A stretch of 64,000 bases of DNA from Flammulina velutipes (lineage: Eukaryota; Basidiomycota; Agaricomycetes; Agaricales; Physalacriaceae): the NCBI GenBank assembly GCA_011800155.1, contig CM022374.1, forward strand, positions 868,001 to 932,000, given 5' to 3'. The translations under genes and the position numbers were made by a program. Positions 1 to 10,714 of the stretch are shown here, one piece after another. The first letter of the stretch is position 1. Each line of letters starts with the position of its first letter. The notes under the pieces are model-generated. The model did not search any database. It was not told where the DNA came from and saw only the letters and a program-made list of their open reading frames with translations.

Positions 1-1369
1 GCCAACTTCTCCTTGGGCCACTTTATATTCGTGGCCCCAGAAAAAGTCAGCTTCGCTGGGAGGCTACACATCATATTGGTTAGAGGCGCCAGATCAACGA
101 AGGCAAGTAAGCGCTCACAGCGATGGGGAGCTTGCTCCTTACGGAGAGCTGGTAGGAGAGATAACGAATGACATAAGTTAAAGAGAATGCAGCGATGCCT
201 GAGTAGGCGACGACTGAGGAGGAAAACATAGGGAAATGTACGACGGGATAGAACAGGATGCAATGGTGATCGTCCAAGTCGTACTTAAATATCTCCGGTG
301 TTACCGTCAATTAAGACCTAGGTTGAACCTAGGTTCGCATAATTAACATCGTGGGCCAATCGTGTACTCTTTTTTCGACCATAGCCGCCCGCGTTTGAGG
401 CTCCAATAGGTAGAAGATCTAGAAAAAGGTGTGAAAGGCATCTATCATACGGAAGCAAAGAGCCAATAAAGCAACAATAGAGAGCGACGCTTCGTGTAGA
501 CGGAGATTGGACGTGTCGCCTCCATGTCGCGTGGAAGAGAAGTGTACAATTTGATCGTGGACCGTGGGAACAAAAATGTCGCCTGTGGCAAACCATCACG
601 GACAACGGCATGCGTATAATTAAACCCTCGAAGACTCCGCGTTCATGACTTTCCCAAATCCCAAATATCTTGCGAATGCTACTGACAACTCTAGCTCTCC
701 TGCTCGCTCGTGAAGATGGTGTGCATTCCTAAATCTAAATCTGCGTAGTCTCGCCCCACGAGGTGGCGCACCCGCATCTCCCGCTCTGGATATCAATTCG
801 AACCCTGTCGGTAGAATGGAGCCGATGTAAAACTTGGACAGGGAGGAATACACAAGCCTTCAATGAAACATCCAACTTTCCACATAACACTGCCCAAACG
901 CCCAAGGATAGTATCATGGCCCTATGGACCCACTTCATCCCCATTGACACCGAGGTGAGCGAGGACTCAACGCCATATGGTAATGCAAAGGATAGAATGG
1001 TACTAAACGTTGTCGCTAGTGTGTAGCTTAACATCCCTCCCTGGTGTCTCGATTATCAGCAAAAACAAGCTATTAGAGCTCGGATTCTACTCCAGGTCGG
1101 TAATCAAACATATCTAGAAACTGCGTTGTCCTCAACCGCGCACCGACGGTACGCCGTCCCAGCCCTACAGGGAGAGGGCAAATGGGGTGAGAAGGGAAGA
1201 AGTTCAATATACACTGTGCATCTCCGCGTTCGATTCTCTTGACCACCCTAGATCAAGCAGATTCAAGTTCGATGGAACCTTGTATGTCTGGTTTATAAGA
1301 AAAATGGTCTGAAGATGCTCCTTAACTCGAAGGAGTTTTTTCCTTCCCCACCCTCTACTATCTCTCGAG
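1..1369. other. Left-edge region, no supported gene
   Basis: No open frame here resembles a family I know. The only candidate is a minus-strand exon at about 80-310. It encodes a hydrophobic stretch and has a possible GT donor near 146, so it could be the first exon of a gene running off the left edge. A second hydrophobic minus-strand frame at 735-1034 overlaps a plus-strand frame of similar length, which suggests chance. The downstream part holds the promoter of the membrane-protein gene that starts at 1370. Confidence 0.3.
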
Positions 1370-3175
1370 ATGGCCGCCACACCCCCCGCCGCTGGTTTAC
1401 CAGCTGAAGTGCAAGCCATGATCAACATCAGTCTTGGTGGCATCGTATGTCCTCCGCTGGCCCACTATAATGTACACCCGAGACTAATTGCACTACTAGG
1501 TCGTCAGCACATTCTTCTCGGTACAATGAAACTCCTTCATAACGTTATTGAGACGCTTATATGTTCTAGTTCTTGACGATGGGCATCATTCTTACCTGTG
1601 GTAAGCCGAAGCGCCTTATTGTCTCTTGGTTCATCCGTCCGTACTCACTCGCGTTTGATGTAGCATGGACGTACTTCGAAAAATATCCGAAAGATCCTTG
1701 GGCGTTCAAAGTACTTGTGTCGCTCTGCATGGCGATGTCTATCGGCGATACCGTTGGCACTGGTACGTTCTTACCTGCGTGATATTTACCGACCGATGCT
1801 CAGTGCCGCATAGGTCTTTGGTGTTATGACTGGGCTGTCGCAGGCTATGCTAGTGAGTTCATTTAATTATCGGGCCTCTCAACAGTCATTGAATGATTTT
1901 CTCCTCTAGACCCCGCCGTAATGGGCATCACTCACTGGTACGCAGGTCTACACCCGACCAGTCTCGACATTTTCTGATTTGCATATACTACTAGGGCTTT
2001 CCCTCTCGAGGCTTTCCTTCTGTACGTCGACATTTTACGCTACTTGACTCTATCTCTGACGACTAGCGCAGTGGTACAACCAGTCTGGTCGTTCAATGGT
2101 TCTTCGCATGGCGTCTATGGATGATCTCCATGAAAAAGCATTGGTGGCTCTCCGCAATCATATGTGCCTTATCAACGCTTGCATGGTGTATGTCCATCTC
2201 CGCCTCTCCCACACAATGTCCTGACCACCCTTAGGCATCGTTGTATGGATGGTCCACATCCTCGCGACGCACAAACTTGTCGCCGACCTCCAGCTCGTCT
2301 TGTGCGTCTACTTTTTTACATAAAAATATTCCGGCAGACTCATTTTATTTATTAGGCCAACGGTCTACGTCTGGCTAGGAGGATCCGTGTACGTCCGTCG
2401 CCTCAATTCAAATCCTGACACTGACTCATCCTCAGTGCCGCCGATGTGATCATTACCTGCGCCATGATGTACTACTTGGACCTTCGCTACCGATCTAAGC
2501 ATGCCCAGCAACATCTGCCGACTCGAGGGTCCGTTCTCCCTACTTGCCCCTCCCTACTTGACGCTTAACCCACACGACTAGACGTTTCCGTGCCATTATC
2601 TTCCGTACAATGGAATGCAATGTCCTGTCCCTCATCGCACAGATTGTCACTGTCGCGCTTTTCAACCGACCGGAGGTCGGATTCTACTTCGGTATGAGTG
2701 GTGTATACTCTGTGCTTCTGCTCCGCTAACCTTTCCACAGTGCTCACTGATATGACGCTTGCCAAAGTCAGTCGTCTTCCCAATTTTGCGTATGTTTATT
2801 GACTCTCTCACAAAGGTTTACACGTTCTCTCTTCTCGTCTCTCGTGAGTTGTATGCTCGCACCTCCCCTTTATGAATGCTGACCAGAATACTTAGTGAAC
2901 GGCCGCCATTCCGACGGTACAGATAAATCCACGAACGAAACCTCCAAAGGCGTCGAATCTCATGTTCTTGCTGATCGACGCGGTACACGACCACCCAACA
3001 CTCAAGTTTCTATACAAGTACAGTGAGCTACCCTTCCCTTCCTCCAAACTTCTACGTATTAACCACTCGATTATCTAGGCAGCAGATTGATACAGGTTCT
3101 GATAATTGGCCCAAGGACGGCGATGCTGATGACTTCGACTCGGACCGTAAGGTCAAGTTAGACAGCATGGCTTAA
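1370..3175 (+). CDS. DUF6534-type seven-helix membrane protein
   Basis: This is a multi-exon gene for a polytopic membrane protein of the basidiomycete DUF6534 family, whose function is unknown. The N-terminus has a short Pro/Ala stretch, then a first helix (ISLGGIVVSTF). The family hallmark follows: an aromatic pair and YPKD loop (TYFEKYPKDPWAFK) leading into the next helix. Later exons give WFFAWRLWMIS, AADVIITCAMMYYLDLRYR and a last helix ending in VYTFSLLVSLNGR, which matches the usual end of the conserved domain. A polar cytoplasmic-looking tail rich in Asp and Lys closes the protein. Introns are about 50 bp. The start is the ATG after a pyrimidine-rich leader. The family call is firm; individual splice sites are approximate. 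Confidence 0.85.
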
Positions 3176-3398
3176 TACCCTTTTACTACGACCCCATACA
3201 CATATACATTCTCTATTTTATTCACGCTCCTTACCTTTGATATTGTCCTCTTTGGATTTTTACATTAAATATTGACATCCTACGTACCAGGATATTTGTA
3301 CTAGCATGAAATGTCACTCTGTTCTTGTGCCTTAAATGGGTAACTGTTTGTAGTGCGCGTATTTAAATGGTCGTGGTGGTGAACTTGAGCGAATACTA

Positions 3399-4302
3399 TT
3401 ACATGCCAGGAGTGCTAAAGTTACCGTCCATCCCTTGAATCTTCTCATGGTCTGCCAAGTTGGCTTGAGATTCATATACCGCTATAACAGGAGCGCTTTT
3501 ACGCTAAAATGTCCACGGTTACGCCACACTACGCGTTAGATGGAACAAAAAGAGGAACGCACCTCGGTCCATTGCCCAAGGAAACCGACGTAGTATAGGC
3601 GGGTAGTGTCTGCCCCACGAGCCTCTGGGAAGAACAAGGTGACCGAAGAGACGTTTGCGAATTTGGTCGTTCTTGAAAAGAGTTTAGTTGGCATAATTGT
3701 GAGAGACATTTGAAGGCGCGAACTTGACGGCATACTCCCCGACATCTCGGCTCTCTGGGATGTCGAATTCTTGCAGAGGGGCCTTGTCGGAGACGTCACT
3801 AAAGTCCAGATGGTCTTCGTTTGCAAACTGTGCGGTGTCGGCTGATCGGTAGCTGTAGCAGCGCATGCACTTACAACAGCAACTTTTAAAGGTGTTTGGT
3901 CTCCAGGTCCAGTCTTCAATAGGATGGATCTCAGCTTGACTGAGCCCGTGAAAGGAACACGGAGGATTCTAGACACAGGCTGTAGCAAAGAAGATGCAAA
4001 GACAAGTCAAACGCGTACAGTTGATCGTCCGCGTCGGACTCCAAGTACTGTCAAAGCGATGCCTGTCATGCTTGCATTCTAGAGTATAAGAATGGGATTA
4101 CCTTTTCTTCAGTCAAACGCTCGTGCCAGGGTTTGATAACATTGCGTCCTTCATGTTCGCCGTTCAAGGCGACGACGTTGTCTCGGTCAATATGGATGTA
4201 CAGGTTATCATTAGGACCGGTGTCTTCAGGCGTATGGTCGTGGTCGTAGTCGTGGCTTTCGTGGCCACATTGATCATTGTGTTCGTGCGCCATGGCAGTC
4301 AA
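3399..4302 (-). CDS. PITH domain-containing protein
   Basis: The protein opens with a His/Asp-rich segment (HEHNDQCGHESHDYDHDHTP) typical of PITH-domain proteins, the domain also found at the C-terminus of thioredoxin-like TXNL1, which binds the proteasome. The beta-rich domain follows in order: DNLYIHIDRDNVVALN, VIKPWHERL, FTGSVKLRSILLK, DFSDVSDKAPLQEFDIP, REVGEY-like and FANVSSVTLFFPEARGADTTR, then YYVGFLGQW. The last exon reads VYESQANLADHEKIQGMDG, the usual family ending, and stops at 3399-3401. The start is either the ATG at 4302 or the one at 4293 (MAHEH). The gene is divergent from the hydrolase gene at 4472, with about 170 bp between them. It has no thioredoxin domain, so it is the stand-alone type. 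Confidence 0.85.
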
Positions 4303-4471
4303 GAGTCAGATGAAAGTGGTGATCTGGATTGATTATTGGCGCCGCGCCGAAGTGTCGGAGATCAATATTCCTTTGATCCGTCAATGCGCGTCATGCACAG
4401 TTGGAGTCTAGGCCTGGACCTTGATTCGCATCTATTCCTTATAGCTCTCCATTATAGCTGCTATTCTGTAC

Positions 4472-5552
4472 ATGGCCAACATAACTACTCAGACTTTTGT
4501 CATCTCCGGACTGGAAACTAATGTCCATTCGCGCGCATCCCAGGGTGCCATCGAGAATCCCGCCGTTGTCTTCTTTGTCCTCCATGGCCGCCACGGAAAC
4601 TGTAGAGATCAGACTACCACGTCCATAGTACAGAGCTTACTCGAGGGAAATGAATCCTATCCCAAGGAGCTCTTTGTTGTTACTTTCGTGAGTCACCTGT
4701 TGTTTCCCCTCACGCCTCAATTGACGCCAATTCATAGGACCAACGCAATCACGGCCACCGTCTTGTAGATGAGAACTGTAACAAAGGATGGACAAAAGAT
4801 CCTGCTAGACACAACGATAGACATGCGTATGTCTTCAATATTGAAAGCCTGTCATAAGCCATATACTCAACATAACCCCTCAGGCTTGATATGTACAGTA
4901 TGCAAAGTAAGTGGCGCAAGTAGATCAATTTAGATCAAGTTACCTAACTCTACAATCTAGCTGGTACTGCCTGCGACGTTTCCCTACTCATCGACTTCCT
5001 CCCCGCCTACCTATTCCCGACGGGGGAAAGAACCGTTGTCACTTGGGGAGTAACGGGTGTCAGTCTAGGTGGACATGCGACTTGGCTGGCCCTAAGCCGA
5101 GGTAACATCTCCAACTCAAGTCCACATGCATGATACTCACATCAAACCCATCACTAGAGCCACGCATCACCATCGGAATACCAATTGTTGGATGCCCAGA
5201 CTTTCTCTCTCTCATCTCAGAGCGCGCCACAAAGTTCGATATCCCATTGGACGGCTCGAAATACCTCCCGGATACTTTGTTGTCCCTCATCCAGTGTAAT
5301 GATCCCGCGTCAGTGCCGTATCTTGCAACGGATTCGTCAAACCCTTTCATTGGAAAGAAAATTTTGGTATTGGCTGGGGCGGAGGATCCGCTCGTACCGT
5401 GGAGTGCGTCCCAGGAATTCGTAGAAGGGCTTTACCTGGGTGAAAACGGTGTAAAGGAGGTCGTTGTTCAGGAGGGAGCAAAACACGAAACGACTCCCGA
5501 GATGGTACAGCATTTGGTGCGCTTTGTGAGGAAGCACTCGTTGGAGTCTTGA
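4472..5552 (+). CDS. Alpha/beta hydrolase family protein
   Basis: Five exons join into an alpha/beta hydrolase fold protein. An early strand ends in the oxyanion-region motif VVFFVLHGRHGN, followed by DQRNHGHR, the usual strand-4 motif. The nucleophile elbow is TGVSLGGHATWLA (Gly-x-Ser-x-Gly). The acid is probably the Asp in LVLAGAEDPLVPW and the catalytic His is in GAKHETTPEM, near the C-terminus. All three triad residues are therefore present and in the right order. There is no signal peptide, so the protein is probably cytosolic. The substrate cannot be read from the sequence; serine esterase or peptidase activity is possible. Confidence 0.82.
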
Positions 5553-5590
5553 TCGCTAGAAGAAGTGGCAGTAGAATCATATACACATAT

Positions 5591-6298
5591 CTAGGGTGAT
5601 TTTATGGAATCAAGATATTGAAGGGCAGCCTGGAGAAAGCTGTAAGCATTTGAATGATGAATAGTCATTGCTAAAGTGTATACCTTTCCCACTTGAGTGA
5701 GTTCTTCTTCCTCATTTCCCTCAAATACCTCAAACTTGCCAAATGTAGAACCAGCACTACTCTCCTCCTCAAACAGGTCGGAAGGCTGGTCAACGTGGAG
5801 TGATGCGCAAAATGACAATGCTTCAATTATTGCGCTAACTAATACAACATAAGTCCTCATTCACGACGAGGATAACTTTGTCATACCGGATTCCATACTC
5901 TTCGGCTCTATCCTCAGTTCTCGGTACTCATCATCTGAAAGAGTACCATCCTGCAACTGGCAGTACACGGCATGTCCTCGCACGGCATGTATAGCTATCG
6001 ACGGGTACTCGATCCTAAAACCCTTGTCTGATTCATCCTGCTTGAATGCAAGACAAGAATCAATCACGTAGAGTGTTCCCGGTGTCCAAGATAGCTGATT
6101 CTGGACCGGAGGATCAAATGTAACGCGTACGGTCGACTCTTTGTGGCGCAGAACGGGTTGTATGACTTCCAGTGGCTTTGGGGCAGATGAAACAAGTTTC
6201 TGATGTTGCTCTGGGGTGTTGAACGCTGGAAGTGTCGTTATCAACTCGATAGACATTGGTGAACCTTGGCGAATAGATGAAAAATGCTGCACTGCCAC
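5591..6298 (-). CDS. pICln-like methylosome subunit (Voldacs family)
   Basis: The sequence matches the pICln/CLNS1A family (fungal Voldacs domain), a PH-like fold. In animals it chaperones Sm proteins for PRMT5 methylation and snRNP assembly. Visible landmarks are TPGTLYVIDSCLAF, FRIEYPSIAIHAVRG and the downstream LSDDEYRELRIEP, then an acidic C-terminal segment (LFEEESSAGSTFG, GNEEEEL) that mimics the acidic tail of the family. Two introns interrupt the 3' half, and the final exon reads AALQYLDSIKSP. The gene is divergent from the SH3 gene, with only 67 bp between the two starts, so they probably share a promoter. Confidence 0.8.
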
Positions 6299-6365
6299 GA
6301 TCTAATCTTAGAATGACATCAAACACAGGAACGCCACCACGCTTTCATTGTTACCACCACGAGCC

Positions 6366-7130
6366 ATGTCCAACGAAGCTCTCCTTGCGCACATTGTTGC
6401 ACAGACTCAGGCCAATGTCGACTTTCTAGTGCAAAATAACTATGTCACGCAGTCGGAAGCGTCAGGACTACTGAGGAAACTCAGCACCATTACAGCTCCG
6501 GCTACAAAGATGCCCACAGCCTCCTACACTCCCCCGATGCCCAAGCAGATATCCATGCCAACTCCTGCGACCCCCAACACTGTTACTGCCAAGGCCCTCT
6601 GGGACTACAACAAGGACGGCTCAGACGTCGATGATCTTTCCTTTGCAGCGGGCGACATGATCACTATCATCGAGGAGACCAACGCAGACTGGTGGATGGG
6701 AGAGGTGAATGGCAAACGAGCACTCTTCCCGTCTAATTACGTGGAAAAACTTGCCACGCCTTCTCTCCCTGCCCGAACATTGCCACCCGTTTACCAGCCC
6801 AACTCTTCCTACACTGCACCGTCCTACAATGGATCTTCCACCCCTCCTACCAGTGAGAAGCCAGCATACAGACCATTCATGGCGTCGCACAGCAATGCCC
6901 CTCCACCGCCAGGTGCCGGTGCCAACTCCGTAGGCCTCCAACAGGACGCTGGTCAGGAGCAGAAGAAAGGGAAATTCGGCAAGTATGGCAATACTGTGAG
7001 TTTATTTGTTACATCGTAAAAGTGCTTCAAAGCTGATGTTACTCTCTAGATGGCACACTCGGCGGCAGGTGGTGTTGGCTTTGGTGCAGGCGCAGCAATT
7101 GGCGGTGGTCTTGTTCGCGCCATTTTCTGA
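6366..7130 (+). CDS. SH3 domain protein, LSB1/PIN3-like
   Basis: The layout matches yeast Lsb1 and Pin3/Lsb2, which bind the actin nucleation factor Las17. An N-terminal helical region of about 50 residues (IVAQTQANVDFLVQNNYVT) is followed by a Pro-rich linker. A canonical SH3 domain lies at about residues 75-130 (AKALWDYN, LSFAAGDMITII, DWWMGE, LFPSNYVE). Then comes a Pro/Ser-rich region and a Gly/Ala-rich C-terminus (GVGFGAGAAIGGGLVRAIF). One intron at 6996-7049 keeps the frame. The start at 6366 (MSNE) fits the family better than the in-frame ATG at 6348. A role in actin-linked endocytosis is inferred from the family. Confidence 0.82.
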
Positions 7131-7325
7131 TTTACTAGGACCATTTATTTTCACTTAGTGGATTTCACAAGTAGATGTCTACACCTATATCCCCTCTGCT
7201 ATGTAGTTGAAATACTTACACAATCGACGAATTTGCGCCACTCTTTTCAACTAAGAATAGATCACATTTGCCGTCGGCAATGCTCTTCATTTTGCAACTC
7301 TCATCAAACTCTCATCACGCCTTGT

Positions 7326-10228
7326 ATGGATCTCGAAGATAGCTCTGCCCTTCTGGCGCCTTCGGCGGAGCAACTGGCCTCTGTGAAAGTCTTTCCCTTG
7401 ATTATTTCGATAAAAAATGAGGTCTTGGTACGTGCTACCTTTTGAATGGCCAACACCAGGATGCTGATAGTTACCAACCCAGAAACGGCTCGGTCAGTCC
7501 AGTCACCTTGTTATGCGATTGCACTGACAACTCGTAGACTCTGCGTTAAGCTGGGAGTAAGTTCAACCAGGCTAGACTCTCAATTCTAGTACTCATGATT
7601 ATTGTTAGACAATTAACCGCCTCAGACATAAACTTCGCCATAGTACGACCTCTGGTTTTCAAGTATGCAAAGGTGCGCTTCTTACCAGTGGACCAACTCT
7701 TTCTTACTACAACACCAGCTTCAAAATATGGCAGTCGTCTACGCATGTCTCGTTGTTCGATCCTATTTCCTCAATGAAGCGGAAGAGGACATGGCCTACG
7801 CTGGCCTCATGCTGTCTCGCGCCATGCTCTGCGAGATTCTGGCAATAAAACTACTCCGAACATTCGCAACGAACCACATCCACCTCGTCGCTGTCCTCAC
7901 GACGACATGGAACCCGCTCGCTGGCGCCCCGTTTGGAATAATAGACGAAGTTAGGACTGCGCTTGGAGGCGACGATGGTATAGACAGTCCTCAGAGTGCA
8001 TTGGAGGTGAGACCTTGCTATCTTTTTGCTCGCGTGAATTATACTGACATCACGCAGATGGCGATATCTACAGAAGCAAAACAGCTCCTTTCTTCTCCTG
8101 TATCCCAGAAGGTTGTTAATGACATCTACTCTGGGCGTGTCGTCTTTACCCTCACCGCACACCGTTCGGTTTTGGCGGATAACTACAAACCTCGTGCTAT
8201 CGAAGTCTATAATTGTCGGAAGGCGCCGTTCCTTGACCATTACAGGTGGGCTTACCTCAATAACCGCGTTTCGACTCGTGCTCACATTTCGAAAGACTAC
8301 GTGTCCCTCGTTATGGCGCTATATTGGAATTCTTCAACTTCGCCGTTTTGCTTGTGACATTTGTGCTTTGCTTATCTAGTGAGCGATCCTATCTACTTGT
8401 ATTTTCGTATCTCATAACCTGGGCAAGCTCAAAACGCCGAACAGACAAACTTCTGGGAGATTGTATTCATAGTATTCGCAGGCGCATTTGCTTTGGAGGA
8501 GTATACTGCCGCCACAGAACATGGATGGATTATCTACATCGCAAATGTGAGTATGGCTTAGTTTAGCCTAGCAACGCTAACACTCCCAAGACTTGGAATG
8601 CCTTTGACTTTTCTTTCATTCTGGTGTTCCTCATTTATCTTGCTCTTCGTGTAAAAGGGCTATCAGACGGTGACACAGGCTTTTCAGAGATGGCTTTCGA
8701 TGTTCTTGCATGTGGAGCTTGTATATTATTTCCACGACTAGCCTTCTTCGCCGTCTCGAGTAACGTCGTTGTCTTGTAAGTCGCTTCATCATTCTCTTAA
8801 CTCAATCCTAATCACATACCGTAGGTCACTGCGCGCCATGATTGCCCAGTTCGTATTCTTCATCGGTATAGCCGCTATCTGCTTCTCGGGTCTCCTCTTC
8901 ACTTTATGGACACTCGGTCTGTCGTTTTCCCCATTATACGTCCCTCGGCTAATCCGCAAAAAGGCAAAGCACGCTGGACCGTCAAGTCGATAGCATGGCT
9001 TATGGTACAGATATGGTTCGGGAATACATATCTCAGCTTTGGACAAGCAGAGAGTTTCCATCCCGTTTTTGGACCGATTCTTATGACTGGTTTCGCCGCC
9101 TTGTCCAACACGCTTCTTTTGACCAGTGAGCATTCATTTCCCGGGTTAGGCGTGAGCTGATATCGTCACAAGTTCTCATTTCTATATTGTCAAACACCGT
9201 CGCAAGGATCGATGCTAATGCAACGCAAGAGGTATGACTTACCCATCCTTGTCACGAGTGCCCACACTCAAGAAACTTTCAGTACTTGTTCCAGTTTGCA
9301 ATAACTACCATTGAAGGGTAACTCTATCATCTTGGTATCTTTCCCACAAGCTCAAGACCCGCACAGTGTCAAATCCGATGCCCTCTTCTCCTACCAACCT
9401 CCCTTCAACATCCTAGCCTTCATAATACTCAAACCCGCAAGTTGGCTCCTATCCCCCAGAGCCCTCCATTCCCTAAACGTCAGCCTCATCAAACTAACCT
9501 CCTTCCCCACCCTCGTCATAATAGGCTTATACGAACGACACTTTGCCTCGGGACAGAGGTTCCGAGAAACAGGAAAGGGCGCCGCACAGACGCTCTTCAA
9601 CAGCCTCCCACGGCACATCAAGAGCATGCCCCTCATCGAAGCGCTTGTGGGATCCGCATCTAGCGACTTATACGAAGCCATCTTCGATGTCGAACAGGAT
9701 CATGCGAGCGTCCTGACGGATATCTTCCAGGATTCGGACGACGAAAGACCTCAGCTTAGGTCATACCACTCCAGAGACGACGTTCAACTAACGGCGAGGC
9801 GTCCGGAGAGCCCTGGGCCGTCGCACAGTCGCAGAGCAGTTTCTCAGAGCTCGACTCGTTCGCCGAATGGAAGGATGACGAGGGACTTGAGCTTGAACCC
9901 CGCGTTGTTGTCTGTGGAGGCTCCTCCGTCGCCCAGAAGTCCTCTAGGGAGACTCTTCTCAAGACAGGGACCATCGAGCGCAGATTCTGCACATTTTGAC
10001 GTGACGATGAAGAAAATGGATGCGCTCGTGGATGATCTAAAAGGGTTGTCAGTCATCAAGCTAAAGGACGAGATGAAGGAACTGCAGGTATGTCAACACC
10101 TCCCGTTTTTCGACCAACCTCACATGCTACGACAGGAAAGACAAGCGCGTATCGAGAGCTTACTCCTTATGCTGACCAGAGGTATGAGAAACGAGACGCC
10201 ACACCGACAAGAGTCAACCAAAGCATGA
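7326..10228 (+). CDS. YVC1: TRPY1/Yvc1-type vacuolar cation channel
   Basis: This is a long multi-exon gene for a fungal TRP channel. The N-terminal linker-helical domain reads FAIVRPLVFKYAK, YLNEAEEDMAYAGLMLSRAMLCEILA-like and HLVAVLTTTWNPLAGAP. The membrane part includes LEFFNFAVLLVTFVLCLSS, NTWNAFDFSFILVFLIYLAL, SLRAMIAQFVFFIGIAAIC and a pore-region segment (AWLMVQIWFGNTYLSF), then ALSNTLLLTILISILSNT, the gate helix motif. After it come FNILAFIILKPASWLLSPR and a soluble Ser/Arg-rich tail with a coiled-coil end. In yeast Yvc1 releases Ca2+ from the vacuole under hyperosmotic stretch. The start is the MDLEDSS codon. The family assignment is confident; exon borders are approximate. Confidence 0.83.
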
Positions 10229-10714
10229 TTTCGATTTCCTCCATTTGTACACGGACATCCTAAATATCCTAAATATTAAAGGGATACTTGACCCTGACAG
10301 GACCCTTTAAACTCGAAAAACGCGGTATAGCTGAACGCAAGCTGCACAAGGTTTTCCTGATGATATGTAGTCCAAAAAATACACGGCATATACTCCGGGG
10401 GAATGAAGGATTTACATTTCAGAAAAAAACAAGGGAAAGCATTGGCCTCATGTCATACAACGACGAGACAGATTGTGCCCAAAGCATGTGGCTGTGCTCA
10501 AAGGTATCTCACGTTCGACGTTCAATGAGCTCGCCATATACATCAACACGGGGCTCGAGAGCACCCATCGCAGATGGGTGCGGCAGAGCGTTGTTCAAAA
10601 ACAATATACAGGATCTCACATCTGCCCCGTGTATACACGGGCCACACTGCTAGTCTGTAATTAATGGACATTGGTATACATAAATATATAGCAAGATAAC
10701 ACAACATTCAACGA
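10229..10714. other. Intergenic region between convergent YVC1 and MED25
   Basis: About 490 bp separate two convergent genes. AT-rich stretches near 10260 and 10680 are plausible 3'-end signals. The open frames here are not conserved-looking, and I see no gene. Confidence 0.5.

Noticed and set aside
620..853. B-box-like GGGTTCGAATTG on the minus strand as a tRNA gene
   Set aside because: No A box at a suitable distance and no cloverleaf.
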